The position numbers and the translations under genes were made by a program. Shown here one piece after another: positions 22,629 to 34,305 of a DNA stretch of 64,000 nucleotides. Below the pieces are notes generated by a model that saw nothing but the letters and a program-made list of their open reading frames with translations, made no database searches and had not been told where the DNA came from. The DNA is from Hymenopus coronatus (lineage: Eukaryota > Arthropoda > Insecta > Mantodea > Hymenopodidae): positions 120,787,468 through 120,851,467 of the forward strand of contig CM060888.1 of the NCBI GenBank assembly GCA_030762935.1. The letters are read 5' to 3'. Each line of letters opens with the position of its first letter. Within the stretch, counting starts at the first letter, position 1.

Positions 22629-23507
22629 TTACTTCTCTACACGTACTATGTACATAGTGTATAGAGAAGGTATTGCAATGCACCCAAAAATTCGATACCG
22701 AGATTTCACCGGAAATATTTGTTTTGAGACCTCCTGAATCAAAAAAAAAAAAAAAAAACATTTCTGGAAAAATGTCCGTGTGTGTGCTTATGTGTGCGTG
22801 TGCGTGTGTGTCTGTGGACAGCATAGCTCAAAAACGAAAAGTCAGTTAAATACCAAAATTTGTATATAAGTTTGGTAAGTAGCAAGGATGCGACACGAAG
22901 ATTTTCAAGAAAAGCTCCCCACCCCCAACTACTGTTTACATGGAACTTTATTAAAAATGTTTAATTTTCTAAAAAATGGCTCCAACGATTTTGATTAAAA
23001 TGACATTTATTAAAGATAGTTACCTGACAAATAATATGTAATCTGAATTTTCTGGGAATAACCTTTGAACACTACTTTATTCTGGATGGATTTTACGGAA
23101 TTTTCCATAGGTGCTAAACCATAAGAAATAGACAAAAAGTTACCGCACAAAAATGTAGAACACATTAAAATACACAATGTATGTTATATCACTTTTCATG
23201 GAGTTGATCCTTTTTGAAACATACCTTGTTTTTGGTTTTAGCTTTAAGAAACTTATAATTTTCTCATACAGGAATTTGTCAACTGCTGTCCATACAAACA
23301 AAGGCACTTCAGTCACATAGTAACCAGCATTTGACTATCACTTTAACCTATGGTACTCCCTTATTTCGCTTCTAGTTATAAGGAAGCAAGTAATAAGATT
23401 ATTTCGGTTAATTTTTTTTTTTTTGATTAGTGTGAAGTAAATAGAAGCATTAGCTTTTTAATAATAATTTGTAGATGTAGAGAAGTTCATGTGAATTCAG
23501 TACATCA
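22629..23507 (-). repeat. DR repeat, near-full copy
   Basis: E end TACTTCTCTACACGTACTAT, block CACCCAAAAATTCGATACCG, an A run at 22741-22758, the TG-rich site at 22778-22811 and S end GTAGAGAAGTTCATGTGAAT. It is typical in structure. Confidence 0.9.
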
Positions 23508-23860
23508 TATTTTTATATATTGGTTGGATAATTCCTTCATTACATTTACTTGGAGTGTGTTGCTTATTCAAAAATTCAGAATATCATGTCTCTATAATTC
23601 TGTAGCTTTGGAAACCGCCGTAGGAGAAGTGTCAAATTTAGTTTCTGAGGATACTGTATCTTTCAACTTCATCGCTCCATAAGCCACTCTTATTTTTCGA
23701 TTGCTAACAAATGTACAAAACTTAGGCATAGTTCACAACCAGTTTTGAAGAAAAATGAACAGAGAAAAGATTGTCAAGTCAGACATCGCATATTTACCTA
23801 CTAAAACTCCTTAAATCTTTTAATAACATTTCGAGAAGTTTTAGAAGTTTAGAAGTTTGA
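23508..23860. other. unassigned stretch
   Basis: About 350 bases hold no recognised repeat. The frame 23491-23682 (63 codons) begins in the DR S end and is unlikely to be a gene. Confidence 0.45.
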
Positions 23861-24105
23861 CATTCTAACGACTTTTCGTTTTTGAGTAAGTTGTTCACAG
23901 TCATATGAATACACACAAATACATAGGGAGGCTTTGCGAGACACACATTAACTCAGATCATCATTGGGGTCTGTTTTTGAGAAAATACTAATAACGAAAC
24001 TTTTACCAAGTCAGTCTAGTTTGAAATGAGGGAATATTCTTGAAAATCTTCATTTCGCATCTTTAAAGTTTCTGAACTTAAATGATATGTTTGATTACAA
24101 CTAAT
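23861..24105 (+). repeat. DR repeat, diverged fragments
   Basis: CGACTTTTCGTTTTTGAGTA with ACAGTCATATGAATACACAC, and further on GGGAATATTCTTGAAAATCT followed by TTTCGCATCTTTAAAG, are old DR pieces in partly shuffled order. Confidence 0.5.
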
Positions 24106-24249
24106 CTATCACCTGGCATATAAAGTCATATTTTATCCTTTCCAAAATCAATAATTCTTAATTACATAGTGTAGTGTTTGTTAATGAGTAAGGCATATAA
24201 TATATTTAAAGATCATTTACTTTTTCGATCTTTTATGTATAATTTCTCC

Positions 24250-24255
<6 letters not shown>

Positions 24256-24292
<37 letters not shown>
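24256..24292. repeat. (AT)n microsatellite
   Basis: This is a pure AT run of about 37 bp. Confidence 0.95.
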
Positions 24293-24295
<3 letters not shown>

Positions 24296-24589
24296 ATCCA
24301 TCTTGTTAGCCCTGACAGATGGGTGCATACAACTCAAGCACATGCCCAAGGCGTGACTTTACAAGCATACCGCCACTCCTCGAAATGGCTGAACATAGAG
24401 ACCGGTTCATTGGAGCTTGTTTTATTCTTAGTAGATATGTATTATGTTTTGTTACGCACTGTAGAAATTATGTTATTTTAATAAATTAGAATATGCTTTT
24501 ATGATGTTATAAATAATGACGTGGTTTTGTATTTAATTGCTTTTCGTCTTGAGTTATCCTGCTCACATAGGTAGACAGGCATAGTCGCG

Positions 24590-24909
24590 CGCGTATAAGA
24601 TGCATAAGTGTTTTAAAATTGAAATTAGAGAATATCTCGGGACTATTTATGTAGAGGAATTTTCTCTCTCTTACCGTTTGCGAGTTATGCAAAAACCATC
24701 CCGAACGAATAGCACTTCAGAGAGTATTCCCAGAAAATTCAAGATGTACCTACCTTGACTTGTCGTAAGATGTCTAAAATATGTGTTGTTTTAATCAAAA
24801 TCGTAACAGACATTTTTGAGAAAATACAAATTTTTGAAAATAATTTGATATAAAGGTAATTGGAGTGGGTGAATTTTCTTGAAAGTATTCGTCTAGCTCC
24901 TTGTAAAAT
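24590..24909 (+). repeat. DR repeat, middle part, before SINE insertion
   Basis: GAATATCTCGGGACTATTTA, CTTACCGTTTGCGAGTTATG, TCCCAGAAAATTCAAGATG and AATCAAAATCGTAACAGA are ordered DR blocks. The copy is interrupted by an S2 SINE and resumes at about 25131 (ATATCAAGTCCGGTATTCAA). Confidence 0.75.
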
Positions 24910-24929
24910 GATGAGTATAATGTCATTTT

Positions 24930-25130
24930 TGGTAGTGTTTAACGACGCTTTTATTACTTATGGCAGCGCAGGCGATGACACGGGTAATATATGGAATGCG
25001 ATGGTGGGGTAAACCGGAGAAAGCCCGCCCCTGCGCCGCTTTGTCCACCAAAAATCTCACATGCGGTCGCTTGGAATCGAACCCGGGCCGTCTAGGTAAG
25101 AGGTCTTACCACTCGGCCATTGCGCAGCCG
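24930..25130 (-). repeat. tRNA-derived SINE, family S2, inside DR
   Basis: This is the best S2 copy. The minus head GGCTGCGCAATGGCCGAGTG holds the A-box and CCCGGGTTCGATTCCAAGCG the B-box. The body carries CCGCATGTGAGATTTTTGG, and the 3' end is GTTAAACACTACC. It splits an older DR copy. The repeat GTAAAAT on both sides (24903-24909, 25130-25136) may be its target duplication but would leave about 20 extra bases at the tail. Confidence 0.85.
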
Positions 25131-25235
25131 TAAAATATCAAGTCCGGTATTCAAACGACTGTTAGTTTTTCAGTTAAGTTATTCAGTCACACACATACAT
25201 ACATACATACATACATACATACATACATACATACA

Positions 25236-25267
<32 letters not shown>

Positions 25268-25712
25268 AAGAAACATTTTGTCCAGTGTTACCAATACTAA
25301 TTACATAAAATGAAGAGGTATTCTGAGTGTATTTATAGAAAAATAATTAAAACATACTTTTAATTAGTTATTAAAGTATTTTAATTCCAAACAGTTAGAG
25401 CCATTTTTTGGAAAATCAAATTTTTTGAAAGATATTCCATGTAAGGTGTAGTTTGTGGTGGAGGATTTTCTTGAACTTATGGTGAATGCAGAATGTTAAT
25501 TCGTGGCACATCCTTGGAAGATGCTGAATTTAAATACCAAGTTTGGTATTTAACGACTTCTTGTTTTGCTTTTGTACTGTTCACACACGCACACGCGCGC
25601 TCATCTCTGTGTATAAGTGTTTTTATTCAGAAACCTCAAAACATGTATAGAATTTTCGGGTGAAATGCAATGCTTGCCTCTACTACTATAGGTAAGTAGT
25701 GGAGAAGTTAAA
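25131..25712 (+). repeat. DR repeat, E half, with (ACAT)n expansion
   Basis: This continues the copy interrupted by the SINE. The usual CA site has become a long ACAT tetranucleotide array (about 25192-25265). A second set of DR blocks follows at 25385-25712 (GAGCCATTTTTTGGAAAATC, CATCCTTGGAAGATGCTG, GGTATTTAACGACTTC, GTGGAGAAGTTAAAA). Confidence 0.7.
25192..25265 (+). repeat. (ACAT)n microsatellite
   Basis: About 18 near-perfect copies of a 4-base unit lie at the DR microsatellite site. Confidence 0.97.
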
Positions 25713-28700
25713 AACTAAGTGAGCAGATAGCATTGCGAGGAACGTCGTCAGCACTCACTTGTATCGATCATAAGGCTGGAGCACAACTGTAGTAATACAA
25801 CAAACATTCAACAGATGGCAAGACCTTCTTCCTTTGCCACTCTTACCTAACGTATTGCTGCTTTGTACTGCGTTAAGTCGCTTCAGATAATCCGCATGTC
25901 ATAGTTCTTCATCAGCATTAATCTGTACTTTCTGTAGCTTTATTAAATAAAAAAAATCCCCAGTGCATGAACTTCAAATATCTCATTCCTGAAAGTTCTA
26001 AGTACATTTTCATCAGCATTAAAAAACCTTGATATTTGTTTCCGTAATTAAATATCCTAAATTCGTTTTTATTCTATTATAAGTAGTATGCTTTCTATAG
26101 GAGACAATTTATGGTTTGTATTCGTTAAAGTATAATTGGCAATTAGTAATATTGCTCCTTTAGAATATAAACTATAGTACTTATTTATGTTTTAAGACAT
26201 CAAGGGGAGACTGAAGGTCGAAAATTACAAAAATTTACATTTTAGTTCTTTGTGTAGTCTCATTTATTGGAATTTATCTTTATTTTGATATATCATTATG
26301 GGACAATACTCTATATATTTTTCTAAAAGAAGTAGTACTTTCTATTCTATGCTGTACATTCTGGACCACTTCACGGAAACGAAAAGTCATAAATTCTACT
26401 CAGATTTGAGTAGAGAGGTAAACTTTAGCCTATGTGTATGAGAAACTTTAGTTCTACAATATGTCAACTTCTGTTTACATACTCATGCTGTGAGGTTTCA
26501 TTCCTTGGAACTATAACTAGAGTTTGTTTTTTTCATTTTTGCTTTGGACACCTTTTTCTGTGAATAAAGTTTTCTGGTATAAATACATTTATAGGATGAT
26601 AAAACTACTTAAGTGCTATAGTGGATTATTTTTGTTTTTATAACATGGTTGGTTATTTAAAAACAGCTGCCGTTATTTTGATTCAAAACACGGTTAAGTA
26701 AAGAAATAATGATATTTTAGTAAACTTACTGGGTAAAAATAGAGCAGTATTCCTAGAAGACAATATATCTAAACACTGTTAAGGTTTAAGCCTGATATTT
26801 TTGAATAGTTTCTGAGATAATGGATTATCAAATGAACAGTAGTAATATTGGCGAATACTAAGTTACATTTTTCAGTAGGTATTAGCTGGCATGTGTACAA
26901 GGTCAACTAAGAAGGAATCAGGACTCTCAACTTCCATTTCACTTTCTTCATTTTGTTTTTTTTGTTTTCAAAGTTATCAAAATGTGCTCTCTAAGAATAG
27001 TAATACATATTCACGCTGCTAAGAAACGTAGTCAGAATGGATACATTTACGTTAGAATATGTGATAGGACAATTTACAGTTTCTTCTTTCTAACTGGAAC
27101 CTAAAATTATGCAAAATATTAATTAATTGTGAAGACTGCATGTCAAAAAGAGTCAGCTTCAACAGAGTTGACGAAAAAAAAATTAAAATCACAATAAGAT
27201 TTTCTAGTAATCCTTTAGGTCTGCCATTGTGCAAATCACGATATTGGGATGTTTGTTTTTACTGTACACAGTATGTTTTTTAAAAATTATTTTTGTCTAA
27301 AACTATAATGATGGCAAATAATAATCGCAGCAAATAATCATAGACTTTATTATGCATAAATTCTCTTCACTGATTAAATACCAAATCACGCTGGTTATTC
27401 TAGATGTATTACGAATATTTTAAGTTCTGAACTCGCCCAACGCTTTTCCCCCTACCCTATTATAGCATTTTAGTGGACTATTGTTTGAAATTACTTTTTA
27501 AAGAACTCATATTTTAACCTTCCTTTGTTTATAAATGAAGATGGTAGAGCACAGCTTACATGTAAAAACTAAATTGTCATCATATCCTATCGTTCTAAAA
27601 AAATAAACACATCGACATGACTTATTAAATTTGTTTATTAAGGCGCCTTTGCAAGCTTTTTCTGAAAGTTATCAAGCTCAAAGAACCTCGTAAATATTAG
27701 TTTTAGTCCCATGAGGAAAGAAAATAATTAGAATAATGAAACAAGAATTAAAATAATAGAGTAAAGTGCAATTCATCTTTTATGCAATGAATCTAAACAA
27801 ACCACAATTTATTTAAGCATGGTATGAGATTATGTTCCATCCAATCCATTTCTTAAAATCCTGGCCTATATGTTTTACATTTTACTAGTAAGTATTAACG
27901 ATTTATCATTAGCGCAACAAGAAAATATGTAAGTATAATAAATGCATTTTAACTTACCATTTAAGCCTAAGAACTGAGTTGATATTTGCCACATTTTATG
28001 TATTTTATGAAGAAATTATTGTTAATATAATGCCAAATAATTGAATGCATATTTTATCAGTTCCCTGTAAGAGGATTGCTCATAAACGCATGCGAGTATC
28101 TTTCTTAAGAATAGATATTTTTATGTAATCCCTAACACAATTCACTCATGTATCTACGTAAATGCCAATGCTATAATCAGATTCTTGACTTTTCTTTATA
28201 ATGAAGTATTCACTTATGCAATATTATATATGACATCTATCCTGTCATCTTCATTTTTCCCCAATTTGTGTGAACTTATGATTGGTATTCCAAGACTTTG
28301 GAGTCCAGTCTCTCTCACTCCATTTTGAGAACAAACATACCTTTCTGTATTGTGTTACAGGTGTTCTTCCTGTATTCTGCGGAATTTGGATTACTTGCAA
28401 AATTCCTTACCGTGGACCACAGAGCGGTAGATAGAATTTAAAAATTTTAACCAAAGTTACATTTCCAATAAGGATTTAGTTGTAGTTTTCTTTATCCTAG
28501 CGAATTTTAATGGAGTGGTAGATATGGGTTTTACTTGTTTAATCACAATTGAATTTTACTCCGAGGTCTTATTCCTCTATAGTTTTTCCACAAATAGTTT
28601 AATTACATGGTTTAATACTGAATTTGGCTGTTATTTAAATTAGAATTATTTTTATATTATTTTTATCTCGGGTTTTGCATCGATTTTGTTTATAAGGACG

Positions 28701-28726
28701 CTAATGACCTTAGAAGTTGAGCGCCC
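25713..28726. other. 3 kb AT-rich stretch without recognised features
   Basis: This is the longest interval in the window without a clear repeat. No frame over 60 codons has a recognisable product, and no tRNA boxes, transposase motifs, long palindromes or microsatellites were seen. It could be unique intronic or intergenic host DNA. Confidence 0.6.
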
Positions 28727-28784
28727 TTGGTCACCAATCGACATCATCATCTTGTAATTTTCTCTAATCCTATGTATAAATTTA

Positions 28785-29725
28785 TTGTAATTTTTCTTAG
28801 TTCTATAAGTGTACTTTATGTAATTTTCTCTAGTCTTATATGTGAACGTTTTGTAATTTTCCCTAGTCTTATATGTGAACGTTTTGTAATTTTCCCTAGT
28901 CTTATATGTGAACTTCTTGTTTTTTTGTGTAGTTCTATACGTGAACTTCTTGCAATTTTCCCTAGTCCTGTATGTGAACTTCTTGCAATTTTCGCTATTC
29001 CTATATGTGAACTTCTTGCAATTTTACCTAGTCCTATATGCGAACTTCTTGAAAATTTCCCTAGTCCTATATGTGAACTTCTTGTAATTTTCCCTAGTTC
29101 TATATGTGAACTTCTTGTAATTTTCCCTAGTTCTATATGTAAGCTTCTTGTAATTTTCTCTAGTCCTATACGTGAACTTCTTGTAGTTTTCCCTAGTCGT
29201 ATACGTGAACTTTTTGTACTTTTCCCTAGTCCTATATGTGAACTTTTGTAATTTTCCCTAGTCCTATATGTGAACTTGTAATTTTCCCTGGTCCTATATG
29301 TGAACTTCTTGTTATTTTCTCTAGTCCTATAGGTGAACTTTTGTAATTTCCCTTAGTTCTATATGTGAACTTCTTGTTATTTTCTCTAGTCCTATACGTG
29401 AACTTCTTGTAGTTTTCCCTAGTCCTATACGTGAACTTTTTGTAGTTTTCCCTAGTCCTATGTCTGAACTTTTGTAATCTTCACTAGTTCTATATGTGAA
29501 CTTCTTGTAGTTTTCCCTAGTCCTATACGTGAACTTTTTGTAATTTTCCCTAGTCCTATGTCTGAACTTTTGTAATCTTCACTAGTTCTATATGTGAACT
29601 TCTTGCAATTTTCCCTAGTCCTATATGTGAACTTTTGTAATTTTCCCCAAGTCCTATACTGAACTTCTTGCAATTTTCCCTAGTCCTATGTGTGAACTTC
29701 TTGTAATTTTCCCTAGTCCTATATG
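28785..29725 (+). repeat. 33-bp minisatellite array
   Basis: There are about 28 tandem units with core CCTAGTCCTATATGTGAACT followed by TCTTGTAATTTTC. Units vary at a few positions (TATATG/TATACG, GTAATTTT/GCAATTTT/GTAGTTTT). Some late units are short by a few bases, losing phase after about 29250. Because 33 is a multiple of three, one plus frame (28727-29251, 174 codons) stays open as an 11-residue repeat (ICELLVIFPSS-like). A minus frame (29458-29673) is open too. Hydrophobic repeat proteins of this kind are not known to me, and a non-coding minisatellite is the likelier reading. Confidence 0.95.
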
Positions 29726-29734
29726 GAATTTTAT

Positions 29735-29925
29735 CGAATTTTCGTTTTTTTAGTTTTCGTGTTCACAGACACACACAAAAACCGTTTTCTAAAAATACCT
29801 TTCTTGGATACAGGGGACCCTAAAACGTGTATTTCCGGTGAAATCTGGAAGCGAATATTGGTTGGAGTGCAATATCTTCTCTACTTGTAAACCGTATATT
29901 ATGTAGGGAAAGTAAAATATGATGG
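29735..29925 (+). repeat. DR repeat, E end
   Basis: The minisatellite is joined to TTTTCGTGTTCACAGACACA, then CTTGGATACAGGGGACCCTA, TTTCCGGTGAAATCTGG and GTAGGGAAAGTAAAA: the E quarter of a DR copy. Confidence 0.85.
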
Positions 29926-30790
29926 GTCACATTCACATGCTTTATATAGCCATTGTTCAACAAACGAAGCTTATTCTTCTACCTACTTGCTGTCAATCGA
30001 GATAAACAGCTGTAGAATCGATTTAATTACATATTTGTTTTTAAATGCAATGAAATGGGCGATTATAGTGGACTTAAAGTGAGACAAGTATTTGCTCTGG
30101 AATGCCTTGATAATTACATTCTCTTTACCTGACCACGAGGAAAAGTGAAAGTGATTTTACACTTGTGGCAAGTATACATATTTTAAAATCAAACCAATAA
30201 AAATGAATATCTCAGAAACGGTTAATGCTAAAAATATGATTTGACATGTGTTCTTTCACGTGATATACACTTTTGTCAACTATAGCGTCACTAACTATAC
30301 AAAAATAATTAAGAATGAAGAGTACTTCATAGCCCATTCATAGAAAATGTGAGATATAAAGTGTCATAAAAATAGCTTAAGTACGTGGTATTTTAATCAA
30401 AACATTTAGAACGTTTTGATAAAATATAAAATAACGAAAATATTAATCTAAAGAATAGTATTTTTCTTGAAAATCTTGTAGGCATTATAACTTAAATGGC
30501 AAGATTGGTATTTTGGACACTTTGTTTTTAAGTATTTTTTGTTTCTTAAAGTGTTTAACGCCCGCTTTTACTGCCATAACATCACAGGTGAGCTTTTAAG
30601 TTATGCTAGTCGCAGACACACACACGCAGATACACTCACAATGTAGAACACGTAAGGACTATTCTTAAAATTCTTTTATTGGGTTTAGGGGGCTCAAAAT
30701 ATGTATTTTGAAATATCGGTTTTGAATTTTTGGATGGAATGCAATATGTCTTATACTTACTATTAAACATGTAGTAGAGAAGGAAAATTA
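29926..30790 (+). repeat. DR repeat, diverged full-length copy
   Basis: It abuts the previous E end: GATGGGTCACATTCACATGC is its S end. Recognisable blocks follow (TTGAGATATAAAGTG-like, GGGCTCAAAATATGTATTTT), and the E end is GTAGTAGAGAAGG. A truncated S2 SINE sits inside at 30534-30593. Confidence 0.7.
30534..30593 (-). repeat. truncated S2 SINE inside DR
   Basis: AAGTGTTTAACGCCCGCTTT, TACTGCCATAACATCACAGG match the 3' end of family S2. TTTTAAGT on both sides (30526-30533, 30594-30601) is a likely target duplication. Confidence 0.65.
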
Positions 30791-30823
30791 GCTGAATTGT
30801 ACCTTTACTGGTATATTTTTACT

Positions 30824-31671
30824 GTCTCTAGATCCGTATGTGCAATGTACATAGGGACAGAGAAGTATCATTTCACCCAAAATTTCGACGCCGAGATTTA
30901 ACCGGAAATATATGTTTTGGGGTTCCTGAGTCCAAAAAAGCATTTTTAAAAAAAGGTCTATGTATGAGTCTCAGTGTGTGTGTGTGTGTGTGTGTGTGTG
31001 TCTGTGTATGTGTGTGACTGTGGACAACATAGCTCAAAAACGAAGTGACCGTTAAATACCAAGGATGCGACAGAAGTTTTCAAGAAAATCCTCCCCACAA
31101 ACTACTCTTAACATGGAGACATTTTCAAAAATTTTGATTTTTGTAAGAATGGCTCTAACGATTTTGATTAAAATCTCTTACATTATAGCTATTTATATCC
31201 CAAATAAACTGTATATCTTGAACTTTCTGGGAATAGCCGCTGAAGACCTCTTTATTCTGGATGAATTTTGCCGAATTTTGCTTAACTGTTAAACCGTAAG
31301 AGATAGACAAAAACTGTAGATCTCGTCAAAACACACAATTTATGTCCATAATGCTTTTGTTGTGGAAGTAGCCGTTTCCAAGGTATTTCTTGTTATTGGT
31401 TTCAATTGTGAAGCGTCCGTTTTTCTTTTGTTCTACTCCTGCAAAGAAGCGATTTGCAATGACAGTCGCATAACGATAGCTTTTAAAACATTTGACTATC
31501 ACTTTAGCCTAGTGCATTTCCTTAGTTCCCTTCTACTTATAAGGAATTAAGTAATAAGAACATTATGCTAATGTTTATCTCGTTTAGTATTGTGTAGAAA
31601 GAAAAATAAACTTTTGTAAGAAGTTTATAGTTCAGCTAGAGAAAGTCATGGAGTGTAAAATATCAGATTCT
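30824..31671 (-). repeat. DR repeat, near-full copy, second subfamily
   Basis: E end ACTGTCTCTAGATCCGTATG with a GTACATAGGGACAGAGAAG complement, TG runs at 30975-31003, and S end GCTAGAGAAAGTCATGGAGT. The frame 31065-31292 is the shared DR frame. Confidence 0.9.
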
Positions 31672-31949
31672 TCATATATTCTTAATAATTGTGGAAACGA
31701 AAGCCTATTTAGGGCGTCATTGTATAGTGAAAATTACAGATTGATATGAAATGACGTAACACAGTGGTATTTTAAGGGACGATATAAATTTCTGTTGTAT
31801 CTGCGATCTAAGAAAGTGATTAAGCTTATTACTCCACGTTATAACCCACACATTGTGAAAATAAATGCACACACATGTTCCAGACTCTAGATAGCTCCAA
31901 TGATGCAAGCTTGGATCTAGATGACGAATTTATGCACCTCTGTTTTTAC

Positions 31950-32480
31950 TGCAGCCTTGCAGCTTTTACGCCGCCGCCGTTCCAAAATTAACTGACATAA
32001 GCACTTGGGGCCATAACAGTCGGCGAGAAGCCAGCATTATTTTTATTGCAAATCGTTGCAGTCATATACAAGCTCAGTTAAAAAAAGGCCAGTGTCGCTC
32101 CGATAAAAGCCATGAGTTGCGGCCGCTGTCTATTAGATTTAGGTTCTGTGTATATTATTTCTGCCCCTTGCTGCGGCAATATAAAGATTGCGTTTATTTT
32201 TCCCACCCAGCCCCGCTGTGAAGGGGTTAGTTAATGCGGGTTGAGGAGGAGGAGGGTTGAAGTGAAATCTATGCCCTGGCGTGTACTTATCACACACCCA
32301 CACTCGTTTGCCGTATGTTTCCCGAACTCCCAGCAATGGCTTCTGGTGCACGTGTTTTCTGCCCTTGTTCCTCACATCCTGTAAAAAGCCTTCCTCTGGG
32401 AGCACGAAGGGCTTATGTTTTGATTTCTCTGAAATTCGATCCCATCTGATCGCTCAACGCAGTACGAGAAATTTTTAGAG
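31950..32480. promoter_or_regulatory. GC-richer, non-repetitive island
   Basis: The stretch contains CGCCGCCGCCG, GGCCGCTGTC, CCAGCCCCGCTGTG and other CG-containing words in a window that is otherwise AT-rich. It matches no repeat seen here. Open frames exist on both strands (32139-32405 minus, 32281-32478 plus), but neither looks like a known protein. It could be a conserved non-coding element, a promoter-proximal region or an exon of an unseen gene. This is a suggestion from composition only. Confidence 0.25.
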
Positions 32481-32837
32481 TTTTTTTTTTGTTTTGTAAA
32501 AGCTGAAGAAAATGAAGAAATTGGCAATCGCAGAAGAAGTTAAATATAAAGCTCATAGTGTATAGTCTTCAAGGTAAATGTAAACGCGTGCCAAAAGAGG
32601 TAGCAATGATAAAATTAGGAAGAACGGGAAGAAAAGAATGATTCTAGTAGGTTATAGGCGTGCAAAGAAGAAAATATGCTAACAATGAATATAAAATAGC
32701 TAAAGATAATTAAGAACTGGAAGTGCTGGTGGGCGCAACTGGAGATAATCTTGACGAAAGTAGTGGTGGGAGACATTTGGAAAATAAAATAAATATGGAT
32801 TATGGAAATATCGGGCATGATAGATAACAAGAAATAT

Positions 32838-33050
32838 TGGGTCTGGCCTCATACTAGCCTCTCAAAGTCGCGGGTTCAAACCCGGCGGAGGGCAATGGAT
32901 ATTTTCGAGCATGATTTACTTCGGAAGGGAAGTAAAGTTGTACGTAAATGATCTCAAATCTGACAAAGGGGACTTTGAGCAAAATTAAGCAGTCTTTCAC
33001 TCTCAATATAGAATGGGACGCCTAGAACTGCTTAGTTAAAGAGTGAACCT
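32838..33050 (+). repeat. tRNA-derived SINE, family S4
   Basis: The B-box GCGGGTTCAAACCCGGCGGA is followed by GGGCAATGGATATTTTCGAG and later AGCAGTCTTTCACTCTCAAT and ATGGGACGCC. These blocks recur in the minus copy at 47156 and the plus copy at 36990. Confidence 0.75.
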
Positions 33051-33380
33051 CAATAAAACTCAGATAGTCTTATTTTAGGAAATATGGGTGAGCTAGAAAA
33101 TAAAAAATTGCTTTATCTATACCAAAAATAAAGAAAGAATGGTTAAGAGAAAGGATATATGTAATAAACAAGAGAGGGAAGGACAGGTGCATTAGAGCAC
33201 TAAATTTTGTACGGGGAGCAGGACAGTATTGTTCACTATTCACCGGAATGTAAGAAGGTCAATGTTTGGGAAAGGTAGAAGAAAAGTGCTTAAGAAAAGA
33301 CAGAAAGTGACAGAGAGAGAGAGAGAGAGAACAGAATAGAAAACATTGAGAATTGGGTGAAATAGATGCAAAAACAAAAG

Positions 33381-33680
33381 GAGGCTCCACTTGCTAACAG
33401 CCAGGGAGCTAAGCGGATATAGCGCCGAAGGGATGCGAAATCTAATTGTTCATTAGGATGGATATATTGGTAGTGTTTAACTCCATTTTACTGCTTGTGG
33501 CACCGCAGGCAATGACACTGATGATACATGGAAGGAAGATGGAGCACGGCGGGGCACCCTGCACTACTTTGTCCACCACAAATCTCACATTAGGATAAGT
33601 AATACAGTTTCAGTAACACAACATGAACTTGTAAATAATTGAAAATGTAGTTAATATAAGTAAAAGTATAACATCAAGTT
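33381..33680. repeat. dispersed repeat R3, second copy, split by SINE
   Basis: CTAACAGCCAGGGAGCTAAG before and GATAAGTAATACAGTTTCAG with ACATGAACTTGTAAATAATT after the SINE match 13700-13880. Confidence 0.65.
33460..33587 (-). repeat. SINE fragment, family S2, with 9-bp TSD
   Basis: The 3' end GGTAGTGTTTAACTCC lies at the left and the body ends TTGTCCACCACAAATCTCA. CATTAGGAT occurs at 33451-33459 and 33588-33596, right at the split of R3, and is the target duplication. The tRNA head is missing (5' truncation). Confidence 0.8.
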
Positions 33681-33848
33681 ACTCTTCCAGTTTAGATGCA
33701 GATTAACCATACCTATCGGTGCCACGCACGCTCTTTACGAAGAGACGCAGCAACATTTCGGTGATACGCTAACCACATTTATTGAAACAAACGAATTGTT
33801 AGGTCTAAATATATAAAACTAAAACATTTGTTAGAACAGCATACACTA

Positions 33849-33944
33849 TTGTATAATACATAATACTACATGTTTGGGTTCGCTTCTTAGTACAATATTT
33901 AAAATATGTACTAAGAAGAGACCCAAGAATATAGTATTATACAA
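33849..33944. repeat. 96-bp imperfect palindrome
   Basis: Arms beginning TTGTATAATACATAATACTA and containing GCTTCTTAGTACA pair with TGTACTAAGAAG...TAGTATTATACAA around the centre ATATTTAAAATA. It may be a miniature inverted-repeat element. It lies just before a mariner remnant. Confidence 0.75.
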
Positions 33945-33949
33945 GGGAT

Positions 33950-34305
33950 GAACTGAAATTAAGGTACAAAGCCTGTAGTGAAAAGAGTATATTTTATTTC
34001 GTACAACCAATAAAACCATCTGATAGTACATAAATTAACATATTTTTCCACATAGTCTCCATATCGTTTGAGGCACTTGTTCGCTTCACGGGATGAATTT
34101 GAATGTTTCCTTCAGATAAAAATCCTGTCCTTGCATGTTCAGCTACGTTGTCGTGGAGTGTTGCACTTCCTTATCTGAATCATCGGCCTCCTATGTGTTT
34201 CTTCAAGTGAGAATAAAGGTGAAATACGCTTGGAGCGAGATCAGGGCTGTAGGGAGGGTGGTTGATGATATCCCAGCGAAACTGCTTCAACAGCATGCTG
34301 ATATC
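33950..34305 (-). pseudogene. second mariner-type transposase remnant
   Basis: Minus-strand reading gives LLKQFRWDIINHPPYSPDL followed by APSVFHLYSHLKKHIGG. This is the region around the third catalytic residue, where the usual Asp of SDFH has become Val. After frame changes it reaches a C-terminal end comparable to RYGDYVEK. The sequence differs clearly from the element at 13025, so it is another mariner subfamily. Several frameshifts, a stop after HIGGR and loss of the catalytic residue show it is inactive. Confidence 0.7.

Noticed and set aside
24903..25136. GTAAAAT as the S2 target duplication at 24.9 kb
   Set aside because: It would add about 20 non-SINE bases to the tail, so it is left as a possibility only.
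28727..29251. 174-codon plus-strand frame as a gene
   Set aside because: It is the coding shadow of a 33-bp minisatellite. Later units break the frame, and the first part has no start context or homology.
28785..29725. CRISPR array
   Set aside because: Units are contiguous with no unique spacers, and the sequence is eukaryotic.
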